Shown here piece by piece: positions 45,564 to 55,897 of a DNA stretch of 64,000 nt (the stretch's first letter is position 1; each line of letters begins with the position of its first letter). Below the pieces are notes generated by a model that was not told the DNA's origin, searched no databases, and worked only from the letters and a program-made list of their open reading frames with translations. The stretch lies in assembly GCF_018343665.1 (NCBI RefSeq), contig NZ_JAGYPM010000003.1:401497-465496 (forward strand), in the 5' to 3' direction. The stretch comes from Cytobacillus citreus (GTDB lineage Bacteria > Bacillota > Bacilli > Bacillales > Cytobacillaceae). Made by a program: the position numbers and the translations under genes.

Positions 45564-45963
45564 CTATATCCAGCCTTTCTCCGCTGCAACACTAATCGCT
45601 TCTATTCTATTTTTCACTTGCAGCTTACTTATGATTTCAGACATATAATTACGGACGGTCCCTTGTGATAGAAAAAGGATTACAGAAATTTCTTTCGCTG
45701 TTTTCCCGTCCGCAACCATTCTTAACACTTCACGCTCACGTTCAGATAATGGATTTTCTTCCTTCAGACTTCCAAAAACTAATTCAGGAGAAAATTCCCG
45801 TTTTCCTTTCATCACATTTCTTATCGCTACTGCCAGATCATCACTTGATCCATCCTTTAGCAAATACCCATGTACGTCAACTCGAACTGCACGTTCAAAA
45901 TATCCAGGTCTTGCAAATGTTGTTAATATAATAATTTTGCAATCTGATCCAAGCGTCTTCAAT
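45564..45963 (-). pseudogene. C-terminal remnant of a NarL/DesR-type response regulator (YvfU-like)
   Basis: The reading from ELKTLGSDCKIIILTTFARPGY to the stop is the second half of a receiver domain (phospho-Asp region missing, Lys in YLLKDGSS present). It is followed by a complete LuxR-type helix-turn-helix (LSEREREVLRMVADGKTAKEI). There is no start or ribosome site; upstream it runs straight into an ABC ATPase fragment in another frame. Probably not functional. Confidence 0.8.
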
Positions 45964-46206
45964 TCACATTGCGCCAATTCGCTCACGCACTTTCCTTTCC
46001 TTTGGCTGCATATTAAAAATTTGCACATGACCACTTGTTGGCTCAAGCAATCCAAGCATCATCATGATAGTAGTTGTCTTTCCAGCTCCATTCGGACCAA
46101 GAATTGCCACAATCTCACCCTTTTTTATAGAAAAAGAAATCTCATCAACTGCTTTTTTATTTTTATACGTCTTTGTAACATGATCGAGCTGTACTATTGT
46201 TTCCAT
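45964..46206 (-). pseudogene. N-terminal remnant of an ABC ATPase (YvfR-like)
   Basis: An ATG at 46204-46206 behind GGAGGTGG starts METIVQLDHVTKTYKNKKAV. Walker A GPNGAGKTTT is intact, but the reading ends after about 80 residues (KVRERIGAM, stop), with no signature or Walker B. The stop is at the fusion point with the regulator remnant. Together they look like a yvfRSTU-type operon that lost its middle. Confidence 0.8.
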
Positions 46207-46330
46207 TGCTTCCACCTCCGCCATTTCTACCCTCATTATAATTCGGAGGAAATTATTGGTTTAGTGGATAATGTCATTTCTTACAGATGACATTTGTCAT
46301 TTTGCTTTTACTACGTTTGGAAAAAAACAA

Positions 46331-46362
46331 AAAAAGAGCCGCATACAGCAGCCCTTCTCACT
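46331..46362 (-). terminator. Terminator after fabI
   Basis: Minus-strand AGGGCTG-CTGTATG-CGGCTCT, with two wobble pairs, followed by TTTTTTTG. Confidence 0.6.
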
Positions 46363-46374
46363 TCTTCATGAAGT

Positions 46375-47154
46375 CTATCCCATTATATGATAGCCTGAAT
46401 CTACATATACAATTTCACCTGTTACCCCTCTTGAAAGATGGCTCAATAAAGAAAGAGTCATATCCCCAACTTCTTCTTGGGTGACATTTCTTTTTAGAGG
46501 AGATTTTTCTTCAATTAAATGAAGGATTTCATTAAAAGAAGGAACCCCTTTCGCTGCAAGAGTACGTATAGCCCCTGCGGAAATGGCATTTACGCGAATA
46601 TTGTGCTTCCCTAAATCTAGAGCCAAATATTTCACAGCTGCTTCAAGCGACGCCTTTGCAATTCCCATTACATTATAACCTTCGACTACCCGCTCGGCGC
46701 CAAGATAGCTCATCGCAATAATGGAACCTCCCTCTGTCATAAACGGCTTTGCTTCTCTTGCAACAGCAATTAATGAATATGCACTCGTATCCTGGGCAAA
46801 AGCATATCCTTCCCTCGTTGTATTAATAAATGCCCCTTTAAGGTCTTCTGCATGGGCAAAAGCAACCGAATGCACAACTCCGTGTATAGTACCAGCAGCT
46901 TCTCCAATATTCGAAAAAGCTTCCTTAATACTTTCATCACTATTTACATCGCATTGAACGATTAATTTCGCTTCGAATTGATTCTCACTTAAAAGTTTAC
47001 TTAATTTCCCTAAAGAGCGTTCTTTTCGATAGGTAAAGATTATGTTCGCCCCTGCTTTATAAAGAGACTTTGCTACTCCCCAAGCAATGCTTCGTTCATT
47101 AGCAACTCCCATTATTACGATATTTTTGCCTTTTAATTTTAATAAATCTTCCAT
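46375..47154 (-). CDS. fabI: Enoyl-[acyl-carrier-protein] reductase FabI
   Basis: 259 residues from the ATG at 47152-47154 with GGAGG upstream. SDR-fold NADH-binding start GKNIVIMGVANERSIAWGVA and catalytic Tyr-x6-Lys in YNVMGIAK. It reduces enoyl-ACP in the last step of fatty-acid elongation and is the triclosan target. It lies outside the fab loci known to me, next to lipM, with its own terminator. Confidence 0.93.
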   Translation of the reverse strand: MEDLLKLKGKNIVIMGVANERSIAWGVAKSLYKAGANIIFTYRKERSLGKLSKLLSENQFEAKLIVQCDVNSDESIKEAFSNIGEAAGTIHGVVHSVAFAHAEDLKGAFINTTREGYAFAQDTSAYSLIAVAREAKPFMTEGGSIIAMSYLGAERVVEGYNVMGIAKASLEAAVKYLALDLGKHNIRVNAISAGAIRTLAAKGVPSFNEILHLIEEKSPLKRNVTQEEVGDMTLSLLSHLSRGVTGEIVYVDSGYHIMG

Positions 47155-47285
47155 TTTATCCTCCAATTATTAAATAGGTTAACACCTAATAATAGTATCT
47201 ACTATCAACATTAAATTATATCATACCTATTTGAATATGTACTCCATTGTTTCTTTATGAAAAATACTTCTCTTCTATTATTAGA

Positions 47286-47405
47286 AAAATTTAGCATTCG
47301 CCAAGTCCTTGTTGGTTAATGCCTTAGTTTTACTTATGCGATATTGTTTGCAGGGAATCTTATAGAAACTTGACATCACATTAGTACGTTAATAAACTTA
47401 AACTT
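47286..47405. repeat. Dispersed ~120-bp intergenic repeat, copy 2
   Basis: TTTAGCATTCGCCAAGTCC through GTTTTACTTATGCGAT to TAATAAACTTAAA; shares ends and core with 11963-12080. Confidence 0.6.
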
Positions 47406-47417
47406 TCCTATTAGCTA

Positions 47418-47441
47418 AAAAAAGCGGCATATGCCGCTTTT
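47418..47441. terminator. Terminator after lipM
   Basis: Perfect palindrome AAAGCGGCATATGCCGCTTT within A and T runs. Confidence 0.88.
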
Positions 47442-48276
47442 ATCTTTTGAAATTCCATTCATCCTGTTCATAACGCTCTTGAGCTATTTTATTAACATAC
47501 TCAAGCTCTTCAGCTGTCAATTCGTATGGCTTGAGCTCGATATTGAGCCCCTCTTCAAAGCCTTGTTTAAAAGCTTCCTTTGCTTGTTCAAGTGTAACTC
47601 TTTGTTTACTTATTTCGTTTATGGCAACAGCCTTGTTTTTAAAAGCCTTTTGCATCCGTTCTTTCACCCGATCATTCGGATATTTGAAAAGGCTAAAAAG
47701 CTTGTCCTCCTCTATATCGAGTAAGATCGAACCATGCTGCAGAATAACACCTTTTTGCCTTGTTTGGGCACTTCCAGCTACTTTGCGACCTTCAACGACA
47801 AGCTCATACCAGCTCGGAGCATCAAAGCAAACGGCAGAGCGGGGATTTTTTAAGGAGTCTCTTTCCTTATCTGTTTTTGGAACAGCGAAATAGGCTTCCA
47901 TTCCTAAATAGTGAAATCCCTTTAAAACCCCTTCAGAGATGACTCTGTACGCCTCAGTCACTGTTTTTGGCATGTCCGGGTGCTCTTCAGATACGATGAC
48001 ACTATATGTAAGTTCATGCTCATGAAGAACCCCCCTTCCCCCTGTAGGCCTGCGGACAAACCCAAGTCCATTTGCCTTAACAGCTTCCATATCAATCTCT
48101 TTATCCACCTTTTGAAAATAGCCTATCGAAAGTGTAGCAGGATTCCAACCATAGAATCTAATGGTTGGAGGAATTTTCCCCTCGCTATTCCAGTCAAGGA
48201 GTGCTTCATCTAATGCCATATTAAATGAGGGTGATCCAGCACCCGTATCAATAAAACGCCAAACTTCTTTTGCCAT
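47440..48276 (-). CDS. lipM: Octanoyltransferase LipM
   Basis: 278 residues of the biotin/lipoate ligase fold. [18 protein letters not shown] is the acyl-binding loop; the catalytic Cys lies in [13 protein letters not shown] near 150, and Lys in [12 protein letters not shown]. It moves octanoyl from ACP to GcvH for lipoate synthesis. That fits its place beside the glycine-cleavage genes. The start ATG has GAGGT upstream. Confidence 0.94.
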   Translation of the reverse strand: MAKEVWRFIDTGAGSPSFNMALDEALLDWNSEGKIPPTIRFYGWNPATLSIGYFQKVDKEIDMEAVKANGLGFVRRPTGGRGVLHEHELTYSVIVSEEHPDMPKTVTEAYRVISEGVLKGFHYLGMEAYFAVPKTDKERDSLKNPRSAVCFDAPSWYELVVEGRKVAGSAQTRQKGVILQHGSILLDIEEDKLFSLFKYPNDRVKERMQKAFKNKAVAINEISKQRVTLEQAKEAFKQGFEEGLNIELKPYELTAEELEYVNKIAQERYEQDEWNFKR

Positions 48277-48431
48277 TCATAAAACCTCTTTTTCAATAGT
48301 TTCCATGCGAATTTAAGTCTATCAAAATTAGTCCAAAAAAAAAAGTTTTGCGATTTTTGCCATGAAATTTGTCTGATTTCCTTTACTCGAATGATAGAAG
48401 ACTTATATAATATTATTGAAACCTCCACCTG

Positions 48432-48666
48432 TAAGTGTTCACTCGTGGTTAGTTGAACATATCACGCCTCAGAACGTCCTGTGGCTTTCGCCTGACTAGG
48501 ACTTCCTCGTAAATGCTATCGCTTTTCATTCGTGCGATGCTTATACTAGAGGTCATCCTTGTTCTGTTCGTCATCAGGTCATTATGGGCAGTTTCCCTCC
48601 ACAAATCTTATCAATATCATTTTAGATCTTAAGTTTAGTGGGGCTATTGCCCGTTATCTGCAAAAG
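48432..48666. mobile_element. Palindrome-ended element, degraded copy 3
   Basis: Shares GGTTAGTTGAAC.TATCACGC, CGTCCTGTGGCTTTCGCCTG and the right end TATTGCCCGTTATCTGC with the elements at 23374 and 19713, but both outer hairpins are eroded. It fills the lipM-yqhL gap (422 bp), which otherwise holds nothing clear. Confidence 0.5.
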
Positions 48667-48698
48667 GTTTAGTAATGCTTGAAAGGAGAAAAACAGAT

Positions 48699-49079
48699 TT
48701 GGATACACTTTATTTCCTTCTTATCATCTTAGGTGCAATTATTGTCTATTCGGTTATTAATTGGCTATATCAGCGAAAAATCGTTAAGACACTAACAGAA
48801 GAGCAATTTCGTGAAGGTTATCGAAAGGCTCAATTAATCGATGTTCGTGAACCAAATGAGTTTGAAGCAGGACATATTCTTGGAGCCCGTAACATCCCGC
48901 TATCACAGATGAAAGTACGATTAAAGGAGCTTCGCCCGGATAAGCCTGTTTACTTATATTGCCAAAGCGGCATGAGAAGCGGCAGAGCTGCCCAATTTCT
49001 TTACCGCAAAGGCTATAAAGATTTATCACACCTTAAAGGTGGTTTCAAAAAATGGTCTGGAAAAGTAAAAACGAAATAA
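48699..49079 (+). CDS. yqhL: Rhodanese-like membrane protein YqhL
   Basis: 126 residues from a TTG at 48699 with AAAGGAG ten nt upstream; an ATG at 48675 overlaps that site. One N-terminal membrane helix (FLLIILGAIIVYSVINWLY), then a rhodanese domain with active-site loop CQSGMRSG. May transfer or carry sulfane sulfur at the membrane. In B. subtilis it lies next to lipM, as here. Confidence 0.9.
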   Translation: MDTLYFLLIILGAIIVYSVINWLYQRKIVKTLTEEQFREGYRKAQLIDVREPNEFEAGHILGARNIPLSQMKVRLKELRPDKPVYLYCQSGMRSGRAAQFLYRKGYKDLSHLKGGFKKWSGKVKTK

Positions 49080-49089
49080 TATAAAGAAA

Positions 49090-49200
49090 ACTCGCCGATT
49101 GGCAAGCCTTGGAAAGGCGAAGACAGAGGCGTAGTTGCACTTACACTTAATTCCTAAAATTAGCAACTGCGTCGAATCATCTTTGCGCTGCCAATTTATA
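49090..49200. repeat. Nested inverted repeat downstream of yqhL
   Basis: Outer arms TTGGCA / TGCCAA-like and inner arms GGCGTAGTTGC / GCAACTGCGTC enclose an A+T-rich loop. It could fold as a long hairpin in the yqhL transcript. No family assignment. Confidence 0.4.
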
Positions 49201-49220
49201 CTTTCTTAATGTGGAACAAA

Positions 49221-49630
49221 TGCGCAAGCGCCTTCGGAACAATTAAAGGACAAATTGTTCCTGAGATGAATATTCAAAGAAGCTTTCCTTAGTGCTCACC
49301 TCCGACAAGCACAAGACTAGCCTCACGGAAAGGTGTTCTTTACCTTTCTGGGAGGATTGATCGAAAAGTGGAGGCGACTGTTTAGGGACGACAGCATAAG
49401 ACGAGCTCAGCTAGAAGACGTTCTTTGTCTTCTGGCTGGGATTGGCTAGACATTCGTCCCTAGGAGCCGCAACTAGCCAAGCTTGTGACCTCGAGGTCGA
49501 CAAAAGCGCGACGTCCTCCCAAAAGCTTCTCTTTTGGTCGTGCGATGTGTCGCTGACGTAGCTTTCCTTGTCCTGTCGCATTGTCGACACTAGTACGTCC
49601 TGTACGTCGGAGGTAGGCGCTGGAGCTGAA
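49221..49630. repeat. Composite dispersed repeat
   Basis: Starts TGCGCAAGCGCCTTCGG and ends GGTAGGCGCTGGAGCT, the family ends. It contains several hairpin modules (GGAAAGGTGTTCTTTACCTT, GAAGACGTTCTTTGTCTTC, CAAAAGCTTCTCTTTTG). The module at 49480-49605 is an inverted copy of 62305-62410. The reading frame across it is not judged coding. Confidence 0.65.
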
Positions 49631-49696
49631 CGTAGATAAACTATATCTCAAGTTATCAACAGATAGCGAAAATTATATTTTCCTATACAATAAGAA

Positions 49697-49732
49697 AAGA
49701 CCTCTGCAAAATGAAGAGCAGAGGTCTTTTTA
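49697..49732. terminator. Terminator after gcvPB
   Basis: AAAGACCTCTGC / GCAGAGGTCTTT hairpin with a T-run, 18 nt past the gcvPB stop. Confidence 0.93.
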
Positions 49733-49749
49733 ATTGAATCGATCATTTC

Positions 49750-51210
49750 TTATTGCTTTTGGTAGCGAAGAACAGGCTTTCGGGCTGCAAGTGTTTCATC
49801 AAGACGTCCGATAACTGTGTTATGCGGTGCTTCTTGAACGATTTCTGGATTTTCTTCTGCTTCCTTCGCGATTTGCAGCATGGCATCACAGAATGCATCA
49901 AGTGTTTCTTTTGACTCTGTTTCAGTAGGTTCAATCATGATACATTCTTCCACATTTAATGGGAAGTAGGTTGTTGGTGGATGATATCCAAAGTCAAGAA
50001 GGCGCTTTGCAATATCAAGTGTACGTACACCAAGTTTCTTTTGACGTTTGCCGCTCAATACGAATTCATGCTTGCAATGTCTGTCAAATGGAAGATCATA
50101 GGCATCTTGAAGCCTTCTCATCATATAGTTGGCATTTAAAACTGCATATTCTGTAACAGCTTTAAGTCCGTCTGGACCCATTGTACGAATATACGTATAG
50201 GCACGAACATTAATTCCAAAGTTTCCATAATAAGGCTTAACTCGGCCAATTGCCTGTGGACGGTCATAATCAAAGACATATTTCTCGGCTTTCTTCACTA
50301 AAACTGGCTTTGGAAGGAATGGAATCAAGTCTGCTTTTACTCCGACAGGACCTGAACCTGGGCCTCCGCCTCCGTGTGGGCCAGTGAAGGTTTTATGAAG
50401 ATTTAAGTGAACTAAATCAAATCCCATATCCCCTGGACGCGCCTTAGACATTACAGCATTTAAGTTAGCTCCGTCGTAATAAAGCTTTCCGCCAGCACTA
50501 TGGACAATTTCTGCCATTTCAAGAATATGCTCTTCAAATAAACCTAATGTATTTGGATTTGTAAGCATTAAAGCAGCAGTATCTTCTCCAACTACTCGTC
50601 TTAAATCCTCTAAATCTACAAGACCATTGTCATCAGATTTTACCGTAATCGTTTCAAATCCCGCTACTGTAGCTGAAGCAGGGTTCGTTCCATGTGCAGA
50701 GTCAGGGACAATGACCTTTGTACGTTTAAGTTCTCCATTTGCTTCATGGAATGCACGAACCATCATTAATGCTGTCCATTCTCCATGTGCACCAGCAGCA
50801 GGTTGTAGAGTAACTTGATCCATACCAGTGATTTCAATTAAATGCTCTTGTAAATCGTACATAAGCTCCATTGCCCCTTGAACAGAGCTTTCATCCTGTA
50901 GTGGATGAACATGAGCGAATCCAGGGAAACGAGCAACATTTTCATTGATTTTTGGATTATATTTCATTGTGCAAGAACCAAGCGGATAAAAGCCTGAGTC
51001 AACACCATGATTTCTGTTAGAAAGGGCTGTGTAATGGCGCATAATATCGAGCTCTGCTACTTCTGGTAGCTCTGCCTCTTCTTCCCTTAAATATCCTGCA
51101 GGAATCAGTTCATTAATATCAGTTTCCGGAACATCCATTTCCGGGAGACTATAACCGATGCGGCCAGGTGTGCTTAATTCAAAAACGAGTGCCTGATCGT
51201 CCTTATGCAT
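49750..51210 (-). CDS. gcvPB: Glycine dehydrogenase (decarboxylating) subunit 2
   Basis: 486 residues from the ATG at 51208-51210, overlapping the gcvPA stop; GGGGGAG lies just upstream. PLP-binding Lys in [18 protein letters not shown]. With GcvPA forms the P-protein, which decarboxylates glycine and passes the aminomethyl group to GcvH. Third gene of the gcvT-gcvPA-gcvPB operon. Confidence 0.96.
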   Translation of the reverse strand: MHKDDQALVFELSTPGRIGYSLPEMDVPETDINELIPAGYLREEEAELPEVAELDIMRHYTALSNRNHGVDSGFYPLGSCTMKYNPKINENVARFPGFAHVHPLQDESSVQGAMELMYDLQEHLIEITGMDQVTLQPAAGAHGEWTALMMVRAFHEANGELKRTKVIVPDSAHGTNPASATVAGFETITVKSDDNGLVDLEDLRRVVGEDTAALMLTNPNTLGLFEEHILEMAEIVHSAGGKLYYDGANLNAVMSKARPGDMGFDLVHLNLHKTFTGPHGGGGPGSGPVGVKADLIPFLPKPVLVKKAEKYVFDYDRPQAIGRVKPYYGNFGINVRAYTYIRTMGPDGLKAVTEYAVLNANYMMRRLQDAYDLPFDRHCKHEFVLSGKRQKKLGVRTLDIAKRLLDFGYHPPTTYFPLNVEECIMIEPTETESKETLDAFCDAMLQIAKEAEENPEIVQEAPHNTVIGRLDETLAARKPVLRYQKQ

Positions 51211-52552
51211 GGTACTCCCCCATTTCTTTAACAAATGTATCGATTTCTTCTTTCGTTCTTAGTTCTGTTACAGCAACAAGCATATGGTTTTTCAAATCAG
51301 AAAAATCGCGTCCTAAATCGAAGCCGCCAATGATGCCTTTTTCAAGAAGCTTTTGATTCACTTCTTTTACTGGCTTATTCAATTTAACAACAAATTCATT
51401 AAAGGAAGGTCCTTCAAATGCAAGCTCAAAGCCATTTTCTTTAAATAGCTTTTTCGCATAATTTGATTTTTGAATGTTAGCAAGTGCCATTTCCTTAACA
51501 CCTTTTTTACCAAGAGCTGTCATGGCAACTGAAGCTGCAAGTGCATTCAATGCTTGGTTGGAACAAATATTTGAAGTCGCTTTGTCACGGCGAATATGCT
51601 GCTCACGTGCCTGAAGCGTTAATACAAAGCCTCTGCGTCCTTCCTCATCTACAGTTTGTCCAACAAGGCGTCCAGGAACTTTTCTCAGCAATTTATTCGT
51701 AACAGCAAAATAACCACAGTGCGGTCCGCCAAATGCTGTTGGAATGCCAAAAGGCTGTGCATCCCCTGCAACAATATCAGCACCGAATTTCCCTGGAGAT
51801 GTTAAAGCTCCAAGAGAAAGCGGATTGCTTGAAACGACGAACATTGATTTTTGCGCATGGATAATTTCTTCCAGTTCTTTTAATGGTTCAATTCTGCCAA
51901 AAAAGTTTGGGTATTGAACAATAACAGCAGCAATATCATCACTGATCATTTCTTTTAATGCTTCTAAATCTGTAACCCCATCATTATGCGGAATTTCAAT
52001 GACTTCGATATATTGGCCTTTTGCATATGTTTGAACAACATCTTTGGATTCAGGATGAACTGCACTTGAAATAAGAACTTTTTTACGGCGAGTTTGGCCT
52101 GCACTCAGCATTGCTGCTTCTGCCAACGCTGTGCCCCCGTCATACATAGAAGAGTTTGCAACATCCATACCCGTTAATTCACAAATCATTGTCTGGAATT
52201 CAAAGATTGCCTGAAGCTCTCCTTGAGAAATTTCCGGCTGATACGGCGTATAAGCTGTATAGAATTCTGAACGTGATAATACATGATCAACGATGACAGG
52301 CATGTAATGATCATAAACCCCTGCTCCTAAAAAAGAAGTGTTGCTTTTAAGATCTGCATTCTTCTGAGCCATTTTAGTAAGCTCTTTCATCAGTGCTGTT
52401 TCGGTTGCAGCTGGTTTAATATTATATTCCCCTTTAAATCTAACACTTTCAGGAATATCGCTGAATAATTCATCGATTGAGTTTACACCGATTGTTGCAA
52501 GCATTTCTTTCTTATCTGCCTCAGTCATCGGTAAATAGCGATGTTTCATCAT
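51203..52552 (-). CDS. gcvPA: Glycine dehydrogenase (decarboxylating) subunit 1
   Basis: 449 residues, the N-terminal-half P-protein ([18 protein letters not shown] at the start, [14 protein letters not shown]-like [14 protein letters not shown]). Partner of GcvPB. Starts 14 nt after gcvT. Confidence 0.96.
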   Translation of the reverse strand: MMKHRYLPMTEADKKEMLATIGVNSIDELFSDIPESVRFKGEYNIKPAATETALMKELTKMAQKNADLKSNTSFLGAGVYDHYMPVIVDHVLSRSEFYTAYTPYQPEISQGELQAIFEFQTMICELTGMDVANSSMYDGGTALAEAAMLSAGQTRRKKVLISSAVHPESKDVVQTYAKGQYIEVIEIPHNDGVTDLEALKEMISDDIAAVIVQYPNFFGRIEPLKELEEIIHAQKSMFVVSSNPLSLGALTSPGKFGADIVAGDAQPFGIPTAFGGPHCGYFAVTNKLLRKVPGRLVGQTVDEEGRRGFVLTLQAREQHIRRDKATSNICSNQALNALAASVAMTALGKKGVKEMALANIQKSNYAKKLFKENGFELAFEGPSFNEFVVKLNKPVKEVNQKLLEKGIIGGFDLGRDFSDLKNHMLVAVTELRTKEEIDTFVKEMGEYHA

Positions 52553-52566
52553 AAAAGTCTCCTCTC

Positions 52567-53673
52567 CTATTTTTTCTCTCTTTTATAAAATGGCGTAGCT
52601 GCTACTACTGCCTTTAGGCGCTTTCCACGAATTTCAACTTCTACTTCTGTACCAACAGCAGTATTTTCGCAGGATATTAAAGCTAGGCCAATATTTTTCT
52701 TTAATGTTGGCGATTGTGTGCCTGTTGTCACTTCTCCAATTTGCTCTTCACCCTTGAAAACCGGGTAGCCATGACGTGGAATTCCACGGTCAATCATTTC
52801 GATTCCAACTAATTTTCTTGATAGTCCATCTTCTTTTTGCTTTAATAGCACTTCTTTACCAATAAAATCAGCTTCTTTATTTACTTTCACTGCAAAGCCA
52901 ATGCCAGCTTCTAACGGTGAAATTTCTGGAGAAAGTTCTTGGCCATAAAGAACAAGGTTAGCCTCAAAACGCAATGTATCGCGAGCACCTAATCCACAAG
53001 GAATAACGCCTTCTTCTTTACCCGCTTCTAAAATATCCTTCCAAATTGAAACTACATCATTATCATCGCAATATACTTCAAACCCATCTTCCCCTGTATA
53101 ACCAGTTCTAGAAACAAGGGCTTTTTTGCCATTTAAATCAACATCATTTTGGAATTTAAAAAAGCCAATATCTGATAGATTTGTTTTACTAGCTAGCTTT
53201 TGTAATACACTCTCTGCCAAAGGACCTTGGATGGCAACTTGTGCTGTCTGATCAGAAAGATTTTTAATTTCTACATCACCCTCAAGATGATCAGCAAGCC
53301 ATTTGTAATCTTTTTCAATATTAGATGCATTTACAACAAGTAAAAAATGATTTTCTGTAAATTTATAGACAAGTAAATCATCAACAGTCCCGCCATTTTC
53401 ATAACACATCGCAGTGTACTGGGCACCAAATTCTTTCAATTTTGAGATATCATTTGTCATCATTTTTTGAAGATAGGAAAGGCTATCTGGCCCCTTTACT
53501 TCAATTTCACCCATATGGGATACGTCAAACAAACCAGCTTTTGTACGGACTGCTTCATGCTCTTCTTTAATGCTAGAAAATTGAACTGGCAGATCCCAGC
53601 CGCCAAAATCAATTGTCTTTGCGCCATAGTCCTTGTAAACATCGTATAACGGTGTACGTTTTAACTGTGACAT
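52567..53673 (-). CDS. gcvT: Aminomethyltransferase (T-protein)
   Basis: 368 residues. Folate-binding motifs [29 protein letters not shown] and [11 protein letters not shown]. Releases ammonia and makes methylene-tetrahydrofolate from the GcvH-bound intermediate. First gene of the operon, behind the glycine riboswitch, with GGGGGA upstream of its ATG. Confidence 0.97.
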   Translation of the reverse strand: MSQLKRTPLYDVYKDYGAKTIDFGGWDLPVQFSSIKEEHEAVRTKAGLFDVSHMGEIEVKGPDSLSYLQKMMTNDISKLKEFGAQYTAMCYENGGTVDDLLVYKFTENHFLLVVNASNIEKDYKWLADHLEGDVEIKNLSDQTAQVAIQGPLAESVLQKLASKTNLSDIGFFKFQNDVDLNGKKALVSRTGYTGEDGFEVYCDDNDVVSIWKDILEAGKEEGVIPCGLGARDTLRFEANLVLYGQELSPEISPLEAGIGFAVKVNKEADFIGKEVLLKQKEDGLSRKLVGIEMIDRGIPRHGYPVFKGEEQIGEVTTGTQSPTLKKNIGLALISCENTAVGTEVEVEIRGKRLKAVVAATPFYKREKK

Positions 53674-53720
53674 CCACTTGTCCCCCTTATAATCTAAATT
53701 AAAAGCTTGAAATTTGAACC

Positions 53721-53768
53721 AAAAAAAGGACAGAAAATCCCCTCTATTTCAAGAAGATCCCTGTCCTT
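53721..53768 (-). terminator. Expression-platform terminator of the glycine riboswitch
   Basis: Minus-strand AAGGACAG (with GGATC inside) pairs with GATT...CTGTCCTT and runs into a seven-T tract. It lies between aptamer 2 and gcvT, so glycine binding should prevent its formation. Confidence 0.88.
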
Positions 53769-53927
53769 GCACCTGAAAGTTTACCGAATAACGGTTTTCC
53801 CCTTTGGTGGCTCCAAAAAATTAGAGCGCTCTCCAGAGTTACGTCAAATAAGGGTTCTTTTGCCTGAGAGATTCACAAATCCATTGCTTGCTCCTTCGGC
53901 GCCACAAAAGTAGTCTCTCCCCTTATC
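53765..53927 (-). promoter_or_regulatory. Tandem glycine riboswitch
   Basis: Two aptamers in series on the minus strand. The first has GGGGAGAGAC, GCGCCGAAGGAGCAA and CTCTCAGGCAAAAG; the second has CTGGAGAGC, GGAGCCACCAAAGGGG and TTTCAGGTGCAAGG. These are the conserved glycine-aptamer elements, in the usual tandem form, upstream of gcvT. Confidence 0.93.
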
Positions 53928-53964
53928 ATCATCCGTATTTATAAAATTTTTCAAGTTGGTTCAT

Positions 53965-53993
53965 ACTAAACAAAATGGCGTCTTAAACGTCAA
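53965..53993 (-). promoter_or_regulatory. Candidate promoter of the gcv operon
   Basis: Minus-strand TTGACG (53988-53993), 17 nt, TTTAGT (53965-53970), about 40 nt before the first aptamer. The rest of the gap to yqhH holds nothing clear. Confidence 0.45.
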
Positions 53994-54208
53994 ATTGCAT
54001 GAATATGAGTTAGCTAGCTTTCAGCTTTCAACTCGAAACCAAATTTGAAAATCAATAAAATTATATTTCGATAAACTAAATGATTGTGGCAAATTTCAAA
54101 ACTTTCAAAGCTATTCTTATCCTACCATTCGAAGGCCATTTGGGCAATGGGTAATCTGATTTTAACTACAAAACGAATACTTCCAATTTTTTAAAGGAGC
54201 TGTTTTTA

Positions 54209-55897
54209 ATGACAGTGCGGATTGAATTTGATTCCTCTTGGCAGGAGGAGTTATTAACTAGAATTGAAAATGACGGACCTTGGGGGAACTGGGAGCTATA
54301 TAAATTAGCAGTAGCAGTAGAAACACATACTACAATTCCTGATTTTGAAGGATTGCAAGCTCCAAAACACCTTTCTGGCCTTACCCCATTGCCACATCAA
54401 CTTGAAGTTTCCAAGCAGGTTGTAGAAAGTATGAATGGAAAAGCTATACTTGCAGATGAAGTTGGATTAGGGAAGACAATTGAAGCAGGATTGATATTAA
54501 AGGAATATATGATTCGAGGATTAGTTAAAAAAGTGCTCATTCTTGTGCCAGCCTCCCTTGTCACCCAATGGGCAATTGAGCTGAACACTAAATTTTTCAT
54601 TCCAGCAGTAACACAGCGAAAAAGCTATGTATGGGAGCAATGTGATGTGGTCGTTTCATCCATTGATACCGCTAAGCGCAATCCTCATAGAGATATCATT
54701 TACAAGCAAGATTATGACTTAATCATTATTGATGAAGCACATAAGCTTAAAAATAATAAAACGAAAAACTATGAGTTCGTTCAAAATTTGAAAAAGAAAT
54801 TCTGTTTGCTCTTAACAGCTACACCCATTCAGAACCGTATTAGCGAAATCTTTAATTTAGTTTCTTTATTGAAGCCAGGGCATTTAGGAAATGAGTCAGC
54901 TTTTTATCAAAAATACAATAAAGATTCCCGTAACTTGAATGATCATGAACATTTAAAAGAGCTTGTCAATAAAGTTATGATCCGTAATAGGCGAGCTGAT
55001 ACAGGAATTGAATGGACGAAGCGAAAAGTAGAAACCATTCCAATAGAATTCAATAAGGAGGAAAGAGACCTTTATGACGCAGTCAGCAGTCTCCACAGGG
55101 AAGGTGACTGGTTAAGCTCTAGCCAATTTTCTATTATGACACTTCGGCGTGAAGCGTGCAGCAGCAGGGAAGCGGTCTATTTCACTCTTAAAAATATGCT
55201 AGAAAAACAAGAAGAGCCATCAAAGAGTTTCCAAGACCATATACAAGCATTAATCGCGAAGGTAGAAGCTGTTCAGCAAAATTCAAAAGCTGAAAAAGCA
55301 CTTGAATTAATTCAGCAAATCAATGATAAAGTAATCATTTTTACTGAATATAGGGCAACGCAAATGTATTTGCAATGGTTCCTCAAACAATACGGAATTA
55401 CCTCCGTTCCATTTAGAGGTGGTTTCAAACGAGGAAAAAAGGATTGGATGAGGGAGCTTTTCCAAAAAAACGCGCAAGTTCTTATTGCTACTGAAGCAGG
55501 CGGTGAAGGTATTAATCTTCAATTTTGTAATCATATTATCAATTTTGATCTGCCATGGAATCCGATGAGGCTTGAGCAGAGAATTGGTCGTATCCATCGC
55601 CTCGGACAGGAGAAAGACGTCATGATCTATAATTTTGCCACAAAGGATACTGTTGAAGAGCATATTTTAAAGCTGCTATATGAAAAAATTCATCTCTTTG
55701 AAAAAGTAATTGGCGATTTGGATGATATTCTAACAAAACTAGATTTTGGTAATGTAGAGGATCATCTAATTGATATTTTTGGCAAATCGGCTTCAGAAGG
55801 AGAAATGAGAATCAAAATGGAGAATTTAACAGCAATGATTCAGTTTGCTGAAGAAATAAGGGAAGGTGAGAAAAATGCAGCAACAGGAAATTCATAA
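54209..55897 (+). CDS. yqhH: SNF2-family helicase YqhH
   Basis: 562 residues. DEAD-like helicase core with motif I ADEVGLGKTIEAG, motif II IIIDEAHKLKN, motif III TATPIQNR, and C-terminal motifs GGEGINLQFCN and QRIGRIHRLGQ. Swi2/Snf2 proteins translocate on duplex DNA and often act with RNA polymerase (compare RapA); the role here is not known. AAGGAG lies before the ATG. Followed by yqhG. Confidence 0.93.
   Translation: MTVRIEFDSSWQEELLTRIENDGPWGNWELYKLAVAVETHTTIPDFEGLQAPKHLSGLTPLPHQLEVSKQVVESMNGKAILADEVGLGKTIEAGLILKEYMIRGLVKKVLILVPASLVTQWAIELNTKFFIPAVTQRKSYVWEQCDVVVSSIDTAKRNPHRDIIYKQDYDLIIIDEAHKLKNNKTKNYEFVQNLKKKFCLLLTATPIQNRISEIFNLVSLLKPGHLGNESAFYQKYNKDSRNLNDHEHLKELVNKVMIRNRRADTGIEWTKRKVETIPIEFNKEERDLYDAVSSLHREGDWLSSSQFSIMTLRREACSSREAVYFTLKNMLEKQEEPSKSFQDHIQALIAKVEAVQQNSKAEKALELIQQINDKVIIFTEYRATQMYLQWFLKQYGITSVPFRGGFKRGKKDWMRELFQKNAQVLIATEAGGEGINLQFCNHIINFDLPWNPMRLEQRIGRIHRLGQEKDVMIYNFATKDTVEEHILKLLYEKIHLFEKVIGDLDDILTKLDFGNVEDHLIDIFGKSASEGEMRIKMENLTAMIQFAEEIREGEKNAATGNS

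Noticed and set aside
45665-46290. Plus-strand frames opposite the yvfR/yvfU remnants
   Set aside because: Products show no domain and mirror the remnant genes; no ribosome sites.
49460-49651. Frame inside the composite repeat, and a similar one at 62265-62447
   Set aside because: Both arise from the same repeat module in opposite orientation; similarity reflects the repeat and not a protein family.
55307-55663. Minus-strand frame inside yqhH
   Set aside because: Antisense to helicase motifs, no start signal.
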